A DNA stretch of 50,518 nucleotides from Brochothrix campestris FSL F6-1037 (GCF_000525915.1 NZ_AODH01000036.1:1-50518), one strand, 5' to 3'; positions 1 to 9,839 are shown, counted from the first letter of the stretch. Numbers and translations are program-made. The notes: generated by a model not told the origin, from the letters alone.

Positions 1-254
1 GTCATTTTTCTGAATGTAAGTTTGTTGATCCGTACTTAAAATGATCGGTCGTCTGCCACAATATGTTTTATTTTCTTTGTGTTTTTTGATAAAAAGCACT
101 GGCCGAGGAACTTTTCTTTAAAAAATTGTAGACATTATCAATCGTTTGTCTTGAACATCCTAGTATCTTCAATCCGGTTAAAACAGATTGTTTCGTTTGG
201 AAATAGGCTTCTATCATTACAAGTACATTTGGTGTAGAGATGTTTATAGGTCAT
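1..254 (-). pseudogene. IS30-family transposase, degenerate N-terminal part (runs off the window)
   Basis: Reading the minus strand from an ATG at 254 gives MTYKHL. After a one-base frame change it continues as STPNVLVMIEAYFQTKQS and then LKILGCSRQTIDNVYNFLKK, which is the N-terminal helix-turn-helix layout of IS30-family transposases. A further frame change is needed before GRRPIILSTDQQTYIQ near the left edge. At least two frameshifts therefore make it non-functional. The DDE catalytic domain lies outside the window or is lost. The family call comes from residue pattern only. It marks the left boundary of the yhaM locus as a former insertion site. Confidence 0.75.
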
Positions 255-260
255 TTGTCT

Positions 261-300
261 ACACTCAAAATAATTCTTTGGTCGGAACTATTTTGAGTGT
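261..300. repeat. Perfect 12-bp inverted repeat just upstream of the IS30 relic
   Basis: ACACTCAAAATA at 261-272 pairs perfectly with TATTTTGAGTGT at 289-300 across a 16-nt loop. It begins 7 bases upstream of the transposase ATG. It could be part of the element's terminal region or a hairpin limiting transposase translation from outside reads. The sequence does not decide between these. Confidence 0.55.
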
Positions 301-357
301 CGCACAAAATGGCTTTTTTATTTGTCTCGCTTAATTTTACTATCGGCGGCATATAAT

Positions 358-397
358 AAAAAGAGTGGCAATGATTACAAATCACTGACACTCTTTA
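358..397 (-). terminator. Rho-independent terminator after yhaM
   Basis: On the minus strand a stem AAAGAGTG...CACTCTTT with a paired inner arm (AGTGATT/AATCATT) is followed by a T-rich tract. It lies 11 bases past the yhaM stop and probably ends the yhaO-yhaN-yhaM transcript. Confidence 0.8.
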
Positions 398-407
398 TTT
401 AAGTCTA

Positions 408-1358
408 TTACTCTTCTTTATTGTACTTCGGATTATAAAACGAGCGGTTATCTAAACCAAAAATCCGTTCACTATATGTTCCTGGATCGGTATGAGCAAG
501 CGCCTTCGTTAACATATTTAATGAGGCATCCATTTGATCAATCAGATGAATCAACTCAGCCTCCATCACTAGTGGCGGTTTAGGACTGCCCCATTCGCCT
601 TTACCATGATGAGATAAAATAATATGTTGTAAGACGACGATTTCTTCGCTGTCAATTTGCAATTCAGCTGCTGCTTTAGCAATTTCATTCGACACGATTG
701 AAATATGACCTAACAGATTACCAGTGATCGTATACGTCGTTGCCACTGGGCCACTTAATTCAATCACCTTCCCTAAATCATGTAAGATGATACCCGCATA
801 GAGTAAATCGGCATCCAATTCAGTGTACTGTTGTTGGAGCTGATCAGCAATGCGCAACATCGATAACGAATGGAATGACAAACCAGAGACAAATTCATGA
901 TGGTGACGCATCGCAGCTGGATAACTAAAGTATTCTGCCTCATACTTTTTCACAAGATAATGCGTGACACGTTGTAAGTTCGCATTTTTAATCGCAAATA
1001 AGTAATGCATCAGTTCTTGTTGAATTTCATCTCGTTTTATTGGAGCTGTTTTTAAAAATTGATCGGCCGATACACTGTCTAACGCGCTCGTTTCACGTAA
1101 ACCTTTAATTTTCATTTGCTTTTGTCCACGATAATTTTGCACCTCACCAACCACACTTACAATACTTTCAGGTATGTAACGTTTCAAATCTTCATCAGAA
1201 ACATCCCATAATTTCCCTTCAATCTCACCTGATTTATCTTGGAACACAATCGATAAAAAAGGTTTTCCATTTGTAGCAATTCCTTTTTGAGCACTTTTAA
1301 TAAAAGCATAGGCCTCAACAGCCTCACCAACATTGTACTCTAACAACTTCTTTTGCAT
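408..1358 (-). CDS. yhaM: 3'-5' exoribonuclease YhaM (OB fold + HD domain)
   Basis: YhaM is a cytoplasmic, metal-dependent 3'-5' exoribonuclease that trims single-stranded RNA ends. The protein has an N-terminal OB-type nucleic-acid domain (about residues 8-90, with GKPFLSIVFQDKSGEIEGKLWD). An HD metal-binding domain follows, with a HHHEF segment near residue 152, H163 and the HDLGK motif at 193-197. An upstream in-frame ATG exists at 1382, but GAGGAG sits 6-7 bases before the ATG at 1358. The resulting 316 residues fit the family length of about 314. It is the last gene of a block with the SbcCD-like genes yhaN and yhaO. The family match is strong; specificity here is inferred. Confidence 0.95.
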   Translation of the reverse strand: MQKKLLEYNVGEAVEAYAFIKSAQKGIATNGKPFLSIVFQDKSGEIEGKLWDVSDEDLKRYIPESIVSVVGEVQNYRGQKQMKIKGLRETSALDSVSADQFLKTAPIKRDEIQQELMHYLFAIKNANLQRVTHYLVKKYEAEYFSYPAAMRHHHEFVSGLSFHSLSMLRIADQLQQQYTELDADLLYAGIILHDLGKVIELSGPVATTYTITGNLLGHISIVSNEIAKAAAELQIDSEEIVVLQHIILSHHGKGEWGSPKPPLVMEAELIHLIDQMDASLNMLTKALAHTDPGTYSERIFGLDNRSFYNPKYNKEE

Positions 1359-1429
1359 CAAAATCTCCTCTTTCGTAATCATAATCGTTACCCTTATTAT
1401 AACATAATGCTCGTCACTATAAAAAAACG

Positions 1430-4176
1430 TTAGTATTCAGACTCCGTGTCATTTTGGCGGTAGGTCGTTAAATCCAAACATTGTTCAGCCGGCAAGTAAT
1501 CTTTCATATAGGCATGACAGGTAAAATAGATGATTTGTTGTTTATCTTTAATACGGTCTAATAATTTCATAATTAAGTCTGTTCGACGTTTATCGAAGTT
1601 AACAAAACTATCATCAATTATAATCGGTAAGGATATTGCCGATTCCAACACCTCAATAAAGGCAAATCGAATCGATAAATACAACTGTTCCTTTGTTCCT
1701 TGACTCAATTCTTCACCCTTAAATTGAAAATTATCTTGTCGTTGCACGAGCAGTTCATCCGCGAAAAAGTCGATGCGATAGTAACGTCCCTCCGTTAAAT
1801 AACTTAAGAATTCACTCGCCTTTTTCAGTACCCGTGGAAGTCGTTCAGCTTGCAGTCGTTCGACCATCTCGTTGACAATTGTTTGTGCAGTTTTATAGCG
1901 CATCCACTCCTGACTGAGATTAGCTACTTCAGCCTTTAGTAAAAAATATTCGTGTGCTATATCCGCGAAAACTTCACCTTTTGTTAACAATTGAATTTGA
2001 TGGTTCAATTCAAGTAAGTTTTTTTGTGCTATTTGGCGCTCTTTCTGGATCGTTAGACGCTGTTCTTTTAGATTGGCTAATGCTTTTAAAATAGCTGTTT
2101 TCGAAGCGAATTGTCGTAATGCTTTGCGCTCATTATTGCTGACTTGCATCTGTAGCACCATCAAACGTGTCTTAATTGTCTCTGCTTGTCTTTTTTGTTC
2201 TGCCTTCTGATAAAAGGCTGCTATATCAGGCACATTGACTTCAGCCAACAAAGCTGCTTGTTTTTCCTCATTACGAACAAGTGTTGCCTCAACGCGCGTC
2301 TTATTGTTGAGTAGCTGCTCTTTTTCTTGTCGTGCATTAATCGCAGCTTCGGTCTGATGATGATAGGCCTTTTGCTCAGTCAACAAGCGGTCTAGTGTGG
2401 CTGGAACATTAGCCCAATCTAGCTCATCCTTCACAGCCGCTGTCACCTGTTGTAACCCATTTAGCCACTGATTTTGTGCCATTATCAGCTCAGTCATTTG
2501 CTTTTGTTCTGCTTGTTTTTGGTGCCAGTGTCGTTGTTCGTTAAGTCGCTTGTTGAAGGCGATTAAAAAGACGTCTGTTTCCGTCGGCGAAAGAGACAGT
2601 TTTGCTTGTTGGGCATAACAGGCTAAACTTTGCCAAATAACTTCACTTTGCTCCAGTAATCCTTCATTTGTTCGATCATGTTCTGACTTTACAAATTGCA
2701 GTTCATCTAATACGGCACACTGCTGTTGCCAAATTTTTTCCCACTCGGTATGAGTTGAACTCGATTCCACGAGTTTTCCTGGTTTCGTACGATAACTACT
2801 ATAGCTTTTAAACAGTAGAATAAGCGCGCCCAAAGCCATCAAATAGAACAGCGGATGAATAACTGTAGCGAGCAGAACACTAACAATGATCGCTCCAACA
2901 CTGACATAAACACCTCTACCAATCAACGGTGCTTTTGTTACGTCAGTTTGATCACTCTCATCTTGTAGCTTTTCTTCAATTTCATCACAATTTAATTGTT
3001 GCCGTTCAATTTTAGCGAGCAGCGATTGACTTTCTTGCTGCTTTTGTTGTAGCTGCCATTGTAAGCGTTCATATTTTTGTACCAATTGTGTCACCTCTGC
3101 TAGATTAGCTTCGGTCAGATCAGTTATTATTTGACGCGATAACTGTTCGTTTATAGCCTCTGTTCCTAATGCTGTTAAGCGACGTTCACGCTCTTGAAAA
3201 AGTGACCAATCTGCTAAATAAGGTTCAATTTCATCCCATTCTAGTCCTTCAAACTGGTTGCTTTCAACCATTTGACGCAACACATGATTTAAAGATAATT
3301 CCAGTTTATAAGCCTCATTTTCCAGCTGTTCTCGTTCTGTCACCAACGCCTTCATCTGTTCAAATCCATCTGCTGGAAAACGAGTAACCGCAAGTTTTTT
3401 TTAACGTTTGTTGGCCTTTTTCCGCTTCTTCAAATACTGACCATTTGCTTAAGTAGTCAGTGTATTGTTCCTGTTGTATGCTTAAGTCAGCCTCTTTTTT
3501 CTGGGATTGCTCTAGCTGTCGTTCAAGCAAACCCGCTTGCTCTGTAAGCTGTGAAAAAGCACCATTATTTGCCTTTGCTTGCTTGTACTTCAGTTCTAAA
3601 TCTTTTAAAAGATTTAGTTTCTTATTTAAGCTTGGCTTGCGTCCATTTGGTTTGAAAATATCTTCACGTTTTTTTTTGCAATTGAGTATCGACTCTTAAC
3701 AATACATCTGAACCAACTGTCCCTGCTGCCAATAAATAACGATTGAAATCAGATTCTTTTAAGGCTTGCACATTTTGTAAACCATGGATATCAAAACTAT
3801 AGATGGCCTTAAACATCTGCTTCGTCATTCCTTGCAATAATTTCACAAGATCGGCTTCATCGCCCCGTGAACCATCAGCAAAATAAAGGGTGACATCACC
3901 AGTCGCCTTGCCTTTCTTCCGTTCAATCATGACGATTTCATTGGTATCGGTTGCAACCGTTATCCGACCGCCAAATCCATCGTAATCCTTCGGTTCTAAT
4001 CGTCTTTCACTGCTTTTATTTGTTGGAAACCCAAATAAAATAGCTTCAATAAAGGCCATCATTGTTGATTTCCCTGCTTCATTTGGTCCATAAATCAATT
4101 GTGTTTTTCCAAAAGTTGGAAACGTTATTTGACGCCATTTACCGTAGCCATACACATCAAGCTGTTTAATAATCAT
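1430..4176 (-). pseudogene. yhaN: YhaN-like SbcC-type AAA ATPase, interrupted by two A-run frameshifts
   Basis: YhaN-type proteins are long coiled-coil SMC/SbcC-like ATPases that partner the YhaO nuclease. The first 170 residues (from 4176) carry the Walker A GPNEAGKST. The last 641 residues carry a coiled coil, two hydrophobic membrane-like stretches, the signature ELSQGTKEQ and Walker B LPIIIDD. Between them the coding signal continues in shifted frames. Removing one A from the 9-A run (3669-3677) and one from the 8-A run (3395-3402) joins everything into one 914-residue frame. The start overlaps the yhaO stop by ATGA. The breaks may be sequencing errors, slippage-rescued tracts or real inactivation; the rest of the gene is well preserved. 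Confidence 0.88.
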
Positions 4177-5414
4177 TTTGTTTCACCTTCCTCCGCAATC
4201 AACTGCCCAATCAGCAAGGTTGCCTCTGTTATTAACTGCTCGCGTTCGCTATCAGTAGGCACTTCGATGTAGCGTCGAGCAAGACGTTGCATTATCATCT
4301 CTTGAATACTATCATTAAATGCTTGTGCTTCTTTCAATTGATTAATAGCACCCAACCAATGCGTTTGATAGGCGCTATCTTCTTGCCACCAACTGGCTGA
4401 AACATCAGTGTTTAATCGTTGTTCAATCTGATAAACCCAGACAAAATCATCACGCTCTTGTTCAAGATCTTGCAACCGTTCCAATACTTCATTGTTATTA
4501 ATTTTTTGTTGCACTATCTTTCCTAATTTCCGATTTGAACGAATGACGATTCTTAAAAAGGCCTGCCCCTTTTGAAGCTGACGTACAGCATCAACTTGCT
4601 CAGTTAATTTTTGCAACAAATGATCTAGACTCATATCTGCCTCGATTTCCAAAAAACATTCGTGCCATACAATTGCAGCTGCTTCTTTAAATAACAGTTT
4701 CGTTTTCAGTTCATTTAGAGTGACCAAATAGCCACCTTTTTGCCCCGTTTCTTTACGATGACGACCTTGAATATTGCCCGGGTAAACAATCATTGGCTCT
4801 TTATGTAATACTGCTCGTTTATGAATATGACCTAATGCCCAATAATCAAACTGCTTTGCTAATAACTCATCTATTGAAAATGGTGCATAGTTCCCACCTT
4901 CAGTTAGCTCTTCGCCATGGTATATCCCAATATTATAAGATGCTGTTTTATCCTTAACATAGGTATCGACACGTCGGTCTTTAATGTGGCGTCGGTCATA
5001 ACTAAAACCATGCAGTGCGACTGATCTGCCATCACCTAACTCGTGAATCACAGTTGTTGTTTCGCTCGGAAACAACGTTACATTACTCGGAAGACTTAAC
5101 GCCACCTCATGATTGCCACGGTAATCATGATTTCCGGTTACAGCATACACTGCAATATCAGCCTGTTCTAGCCTCTGCATCTCTGCTATAAAACGCGCCT
5201 GAGCACGAATACTTTGTGTTTGTTCATCATAAATATCACCGGCAATAATTACAAACTCTACATCTTCATTGATTGCGATTGTAACGAGTTCGGTTAATGC
5301 CTTAAATGTGCTCTCTTTCATTGTTTGAAAAATGAGCGGTGGTAACTGCTTCAAGCCGACAAACGGACTATCTAAATGCAAGTCAGCAATGTGCATAAAT
5401 CGTAGGTCTTTCAT
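4173..5414 (-). CDS. yhaO: YhaO, SbcD/Mre11-like metallophosphoesterase (DNA exonuclease)
   Basis: The 413-residue protein has a calcineurin-like phosphoesterase domain with the usual metal ligands. These are D11 and H13 in ADLHLD, D60 in GDIYD, N95/H96/D97 in GNHDYRG, IYHGE and GHIHK. It resembles SbcD/Mre11 nucleases and is expected to act with the YhaN ATPase on DNA ends. A GTG at 5417 also opens the frame. The ATG at 5414 was chosen because AGGGGG lies 7 bases before it. It overlaps yhaN by 4 bases, so the two are translationally coupled. The family call is secure; the substrate is inferred. Confidence 0.93.
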   Translation of the reverse strand: MKDLRFMHIADLHLDSPFVGLKQLPPLIFQTMKESTFKALTELVTIAINEDVEFVIIAGDIYDEQTQSIRAQARFIAEMQRLEQADIAVYAVTGNHDYRGNHEVALSLPSNVTLFPSETTTVIHELGDGRSVALHGFSYDRRHIKDRRVDTYVKDKTASYNIGIYHGEELTEGGNYAPFSIDELLAKQFDYWALGHIHKRAVLHKEPMIVYPGNIQGRHRKETGQKGGYLVTLNELKTKLLFKEAAAIVWHECFLEIEADMSLDHLLQKLTEQVDAVRQLQKGQAFLRIVIRSNRKLGKIVQQKINNNEVLERLQDLEQERDDFVWVYQIEQRLNTDVSASWWQEDSAYQTHWLGAINQLKEAQAFNDSIQEMIMQRLARRYIEVPTDSEREQLITEATLLIGQLIAEEGETK

Positions 5415-5498
5415 CACCCATCCCCCTCGATACGAATATATGTTCTAGTATAACACGAAAAACCTTACCCCTTAAAGAGAATACTATCCCACACAAAA

Positions 5499-5523
5499 AA
5501 GCAGTCACCGAGGGGTGACTGCT
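5499..5523 (-). terminator. Terminator after yheA
   Basis: AAGCAGTCACC / GGTGACTGCTT form an 11-bp stem with a 3-nt loop, followed by a T run in the minus direction. It separates yheA from the yhaO-yhaN-yhaM unit. Confidence 0.85.
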
Positions 5524-5547
5524 TTGCTTGTAATTCACTCTTTAACT

Positions 5548-5904
5548 TTACGCTTTTGGTTCTTCTTGATATAAGTCACGTAACGGACGTGTAATAATTT
5601 CATTCAAGTCATTAATTACAACCGACATGCGTTGTTCTGATTCGATTAAGGCTGAAATATGTTCATTTTCTTGTACTTCTTGCGCTAATTTTTGCGCAGT
5701 CTCAACTTCAGTCTCAGTAATTTCTTGGCCTTGTACTTGTTTTTGTTGTAATTCTAATTGCATCACACGGAATCGATCAAATAATGCTTGCGATGCTGGT
5801 GTATCCTTGACAACTTGGTAAGCATTTTTCAGTTCAGTGTATTGCTCCGATTGACGTAAGTTACTTTCTAAATTGTTTGCGATATCATAAAGATTTTCAG
5901 ACAT
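5548..5904 (-). CDS. yheA: YlbF/YmcA family protein (YheA-like)
   Basis: This is a 118-residue, highly charged, all-helical protein with a Gln/Glu-rich centre (QLELQQKQVQGQEITETEVE). It matches the YlbF/YmcA (Com_YlbF) family. Characterised members, YlbF-YmcA-YaaT, modulate RNase Y-dependent mRNA processing in Bacillus; YheA itself is little studied. AGGAGG lies 8 bases before the start ATG. It has its own terminator and lies upstream of the yhaO-yhaN-yhaM genes, as in related Bacilli. A link to RNA turnover is suggested by family and by neighbouring yhaM but is not shown. Confidence 0.88.
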   Translation of the reverse strand: MSENLYDIANNLESNLRQSEQYTELKNAYQVVKDTPASQALFDRFRVMQLELQQKQVQGQEITETEVETAQKLAQEVQENEHISALIESEQRMSVVINDLNEIITRPLRDLYQEEPKA

Positions 5905-5976
5905 TATGCATTCCTCCTAGTCGATTTCATAATTACTATACCATGTTTTCAATTTCGATAACACAAAAAACTTCTA

Positions 5977-8037
5977 CTAGTTACCAAAAAAATAATTGAA
6001 GAAATCCTTCGTTTTTTGAGCACCTTTTTTTATTCCTGATCCGACTGAGTCAGCTGTGTCTTTCACACTATCAAAGATACCTTTTTCTTCTGTTTCCTTG
6101 GTCGTTTGGCGTTCTTGTTCTGCTGTCGCAGCACTTTCAATATCAAAGCTCTCGTTTTTCATTTGTGGTAATGATTGACTTAAGATTTTACCCGCAACAC
6201 TAACAACACCTGATGAACTGTCAGTTTGCAAATAATGTTCTTCATCTGTATTATCAAAGCCCATCCACATCGATAGTACAACGTTAGGAGTATAGCCAAC
6301 AAACCATTGATCTTTGGTTCCATCCGTTGTCCAATCCACCTGAGTTGAGCCTGTTTTCGCTGCTATATCATAACCTGGAACGCCTGCACCTTGACCTGTT
6401 CCGCTTTTCACAACATCTAACAACATCGAAGTCATATCTTTCGAAACCGTTTCAGAAATGATTTTTTTACTCGTTGTTTCTTCATTATCGACAATGATTC
6501 GGCCACTCGCATCAACAATCTTTCTAATTAGATGCCCTTTTTCTGGTAATTTACCTTCGTTTGAAAAAGTAGCGTAGGCCCGCGCCATCGTCATTGGTGA
6601 ATAGCCTGTTTTTGTACCACCTAAAGCTAAAGACAAGTTTTCATCTGCTTTTGCGACTGAAAGACCAAATCGTTCGACTGATTTAACACCAGTGTTCAGA
6701 CCGATTTTTTTGAGTAACCATACAGCCGGTAGATTAATCGAATTTTGCACTGCTTCATACATCGGCATTTTCCCTTGATAAACTCCGCCAATATTCGTTG
6801 GTTTATAACCGTTGAAGTCAGTGAACTTATCTTGGAGTTGGTCAGTTGTTTCAAATCCTTCCTCGAGTGCTGGCACATAAACAGCTAACGGTTTCATTGT
6901 TGACCCCACTTGCGTACGCAATTGTGTTGCTCGATTAAAGCCTCTAAAGACATGTTCGCCACGACCACCGACTAGTGCATATATTCCTCCTGATTTTGGT
7001 TCCATCATCACACCACCGCTTTGAACCATCTCGCCGTTCATATCGCTCGGAAAGTTATAATCATTGTTGTAGACTGTTTCCATCGCTGTTTGGAGGTTTT
7101 GATCCATCATCGTATAAATTTTGTAACCTTTTGTAAGTAAATCATCTTGTGACAAACCATAATTATTGATAGCTTCATTCAAGACAGCGTCGGTATAAAA
7201 CGGATATTTAGTCTGTGCTGTAGTCGTTTCTTTCGTATTCAAAACAATGGCTTGTTTAATAACTGTATCATACTGTTCCTGCGTGATTTTTTCGTTTTCT
7301 AATTCTGCTTTTAACACTTGATCTCGACGCGTTGTCGCTTTTTCAATGTACTTTGTTGGATCGTAAGAAGAGGGTAATTGAACCAACCCTGCTAGCAGTG
7401 CACCTTCTTCAATTGAAACATCCTTAGCCGCTTTATTGAAATATTTTTGCGACGCATTCTCGATGCCCCATTCACCATTACCAAAATAGACCGTATTCAA
7501 ATACATTTCTAAAATTTCATCTTTTGTGTATTTATTTTCAATTTCAGCTGCTAAAAATAATTCTTCAACTTTTCGCTTTAATGTTTGTTTATCGGTTAGT
7601 AGTGCATTTTTCGCAAGTTGTTGTGTGATAGTCGATCCTCCACCTGTAATATGACCCGTTGTTAGTAAACCGACAACACCTCGAGCCATCCCACGAATAT
7701 CAAAGCCATTATGAGTATAAAAGCGTCTATCTTCTATAGATATAAGGCCGTTTTTAATATTAGGAGATATTTTATCAATTTTGACAAAAGTTGCATTGCG
7801 TGATGACACCTCTGTCGCCTTATCGCTATCTTTATCGTAAAGACCTGTCGTTGTTTCAAGCGCAGCTTTTAGCCCATTAACATTTGCTTGTTTAGCCATA
7901 AATGTGAAGTATAAAATTGTCAAAAAGACAACCGTTAGAATAGTAATAATAACGATTTTAGTCACGTAATATTTTTGCCAGAACAGTACCCACTTACGAG
8001 TAATATTATTCATATTTAAAAAAATTAATTTGTTCAT
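5977..8037 (-). CDS. Class A penicillin-binding protein (transglycosylase/transpeptidase, PBP2A type)
   Basis: This bifunctional peptidoglycan synthase has 686 residues. A basic cytoplasmic N-terminus is followed by one membrane anchor (about residues 27-48). The GT51 transglycosylase domain (about 75-250) has catalytic E102 in IEDRRFY, GGSTITQQLAKN and the KDEILEMYLN motif. The transpeptidase domain has STMK (S379, K382), SIN (433-435) and KTG (561-563). The Thr/Glu-rich C-terminal tail is typical. It polymerises lipid II outside the membrane. No good ribosome binding site precedes the ATG at 8037, so expression may be weak or the start may differ. In Listeria a comparable PBP gene lies near yhaM, which supports the proposed lineage. 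Confidence 0.94.
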   Translation of the reverse strand: MNKLIFLNMNNITRKWVLFWQKYYVTKIVIITILTVVFLTILYFTFMAKQANVNGLKAALETTTGLYDKDSDKATEVSSRNATFVKIDKISPNIKNGLISIEDRRFYTHNGFDIRGMARGVVGLLTTGHITGGGSTITQQLAKNALLTDKQTLKRKVEELFLAAEIENKYTKDEILEMYLNTVYFGNGEWGIENASQKYFNKAAKDVSIEEGALLAGLVQLPSSYDPTKYIEKATTRRDQVLKAELENEKITQEQYDTVIKQAIVLNTKETTTAQTKYPFYTDAVLNEAINNYGLSQDDLLTKGYKIYTMMDQNLQTAMETVYNNDYNFPSDMNGEMVQSGGVMMEPKSGGIYALVGGRGEHVFRGFNRATQLRTQVGSTMKPLAVYVPALEEGFETTDQLQDKFTDFNGYKPTNIGGVYQGKMPMYEAVQNSINLPAVWLLKKIGLNTGVKSVERFGLSVAKADENLSLALGGTKTGYSPMTMARAYATFSNEGKLPEKGHLIRKIVDASGRIIVDNEETTSKKIISETVSKDMTSMLLDVVKSGTGQGAGVPGYDIAAKTGSTQVDWTTDGTKDQWFVGYTPNVVLSMWMGFDNTDEEHYLQTDSSSGVVSVAGKILSQSLPQMKNESFDIESAATAEQERQTTKETEEKGIFDSVKDTADSVGSGIKKGAQKTKDFFNYFFGN

Positions 8038-8231
8038 TTTTCATAATTTGTCATCCATTCTTTTTAAGCCATCCTTCATTCGTTTTGGTATTAATTCATC
8101 TTATCATAAAAACATAGGATAATCGAAGATGACGATGTGAGCTCTTTGCTTCTATCAAACAATTTCATTATATTGAGAAACTCGTCGTTGTTTTTTTCTA
8201 ATAGCCATTCTCAAATCGCTATTCCTAATAG

Positions 8232-8260
8232 TTGCCTTGCTATATCAACTACTATATAAT
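8232..8260 (+). promoter_or_regulatory. Sigma-A promoter for the CNNM/CorC gene
   Basis: TTGCCT (8232-8237), a 17-bp spacer and a consensus TATAAT (8255-8260). Initiation near 8267 would give a leader of about 240 nt before the coding region. Confidence 0.65.
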
Positions 8261-8508
8261 TAAATAATAGCTACACTAATTTTCAAACTTACACGAGGGG
8301 GGATTATTCCGATGGGGCAGAAAAACTAATTATTAGGCTCATTAATGCCTATTACTACTTTATTAAAGATGTTATTGTCTATACGCTAGTTAACTATCGG
8401 ACTATTGCCATTCGTTAACTCATATATACAATTCATCTTGAATCATTATTTTAAAAAACTACTAGGAGGTGTTTGGATCCTATTCAGTTCGAATAGCGAT
8501 CCACTTAT
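8261..8508 (+). other. Long untranslated leader of the CNNM/CorC gene; candidate cis-regulatory RNA
   Basis: These 248 bases carry no protein of credible length. Visible elements are a G-rich stretch near 8295-8302, a five-codon reading frame (MGQKN) at about 8311, a small hairpin around 8333-8355 (TAGGC/GCCTA), and AGGAGG at 8464-8469. I do not recognise an M-box or yybP-ykoY fold, but long leaders before divalent-cation genes often are riboswitches. The gap from 8038 to 8231 also holds a possible minus-strand TATAAT (8167-8172) for the PBP gene and nothing else I can support. Confidence 0.35.
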
Positions 8509-9813
8509 TTGATATTTAATTTATTGGCTATTGTGATTTTAATACTAGCATCAGCATTTTTCGTTGCAACAGAGTTCGCGGTTGTAAAAATGCGAGGCAG
8601 TCGTTTAGAACAACTGGTTGAAGAAGGTCATCCCAATGCCGAGATGGCAAAAAAAATTCATAACAATCTTGATGCCTATTTATCGGCATGTCAACTCGGT
8701 ATTACGCTAACATCTTTAGGTCTTGGTTGGCTCGGCGAACCGACGATTGCACATTTACTTGAACCTGTTTTCAACTATTTTAATCTCCCTGCAGCCGCTG
8801 TTAGTTTAATTTCGTTTATTATCGCCTTTTCAATCATCACTTATTTACATGTTGTTGTTGGTGAGCTCGTTCCAAAAACAATGGCAATTACAAAAACAGA
8901 GCAAGTAACATTGGCTGTTGCGAAACCGTTAAATGTCTTTTATCGTGTAATGTATCCGTTTATCTGGTTTTTAAACCACTCTGCTCGTGCCATAAGCCGC
9001 TTGTTTGGCTTAGATATGAATGGGGAACATGATGTTGCCCACACTGAGGAAGAACTACGGTTTATCGCAACCGAAAGTTTTAAGAGTGGGGAAATTAATC
9101 AATCCGAATACGGGTATTTGAATAAGATTTTCGAATTTGATGAACGTCTAGCGAAAGAAGTGATGGTTCCTCGAACAGAAATCGTTACCTTGTCTATTAC
9201 AGATACAATAGAAGAAGCAGCGAGTACTACCTTATCTGAACGCTATACTCGTTACCCGGTTATCGATGGCGATAAAGACAATATCGTCGGCGTCCTTAAT
9301 TTAAAAGACTTATTGAGTATTTATGTAACAGGTGAGTTACAACCGAGTGATACAATTGCTTCTCTTGTAAAACCGATTATTCGTGTCATTGAAACAATTC
9401 CGATTAATGACTTACTGCTGAAAATGCAAAAAGAACGTAACCATATTGCGATTTTACTCGATGAATATGGTGGTACCGAAGGACTTGTTACTGCTGAAGA
9501 TATTCTCGAAGAAATTGTCGGAGATATTCGCGATGAATTTGATAATGATGAAATCGCTGAAATTACGAAGATTGCTGATAACCATTATGTTGTTGAAGGT
9601 AAAGTTCTCATTGATGAAATCAATAATCTTTTACACGTCGACCTCGAAGATGAGGATGTTGATACAATTGGCGGTTGGTTCTTAACGCAAAAATTCGATG
9701 CAAAACAAGGCGACTCTCTTACTTGTGATAACTATCTCTTCACACTAAAAGAGATAGAAGATCATCATATTTCCTTCATTGAAATAACGAAGAGTGTAGC
9801 AGAAGAAGCCTAA
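8509..9813 (+). CDS. CNNM/CorC (HlyC) family membrane protein with CBS pair
   Basis: This family is linked to Mg2+/Co2+ efflux and cation homeostasis. The 434-residue protein has an N-terminal DUF21 domain with three to four membrane segments (about residues 1-150, including ATEFAVVKMR and SACQLGITLTSLGLGWLGEP). It then has two CBS domains (about 205-330, VMVPRTEIV and HIAILLDEYGGTEGLVT) and a C-terminal CorC_HlyC domain (about 345-430). The frame opens at a TTG (8509) with no ribosome binding site. Upstream in the same frame, AGGAGG (8464) and another TTG (8473) are cut off by a TAG at 8494. The true start is therefore unclear. A strong terminator follows. Confidence 0.9.
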   Translation: MIFNLLAIVILILASAFFVATEFAVVKMRGSRLEQLVEEGHPNAEMAKKIHNNLDAYLSACQLGITLTSLGLGWLGEPTIAHLLEPVFNYFNLPAAAVSLISFIIAFSIITYLHVVVGELVPKTMAITKTEQVTLAVAKPLNVFYRVMYPFIWFLNHSARAISRLFGLDMNGEHDVAHTEEELRFIATESFKSGEINQSEYGYLNKIFEFDERLAKEVMVPRTEIVTLSITDTIEEAASTTLSERYTRYPVIDGDKDNIVGVLNLKDLLSIYVTGELQPSDTIASLVKPIIRVIETIPINDLLLKMQKERNHIAILLDEYGGTEGLVTAEDILEEIVGDIRDEFDNDEIAEITKIADNHYVVEGKVLIDEINNLLHVDLEDEDVDTIGGWFLTQKFDAKQGDSLTCDNYLFTLKEIEDHHISFIEITKSVAEEA

Positions 9814-9839
9814 AAAAGCTTAATATCTAATAAAATGAA

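Noticed and set aside
8300-8350. Mg2+ (M-box) or Mn2+ (yybP-ykoY) riboswitch before the CNNM gene
   Set aside because: I could not find the conserved core sequences; only a generic long leader is supported.
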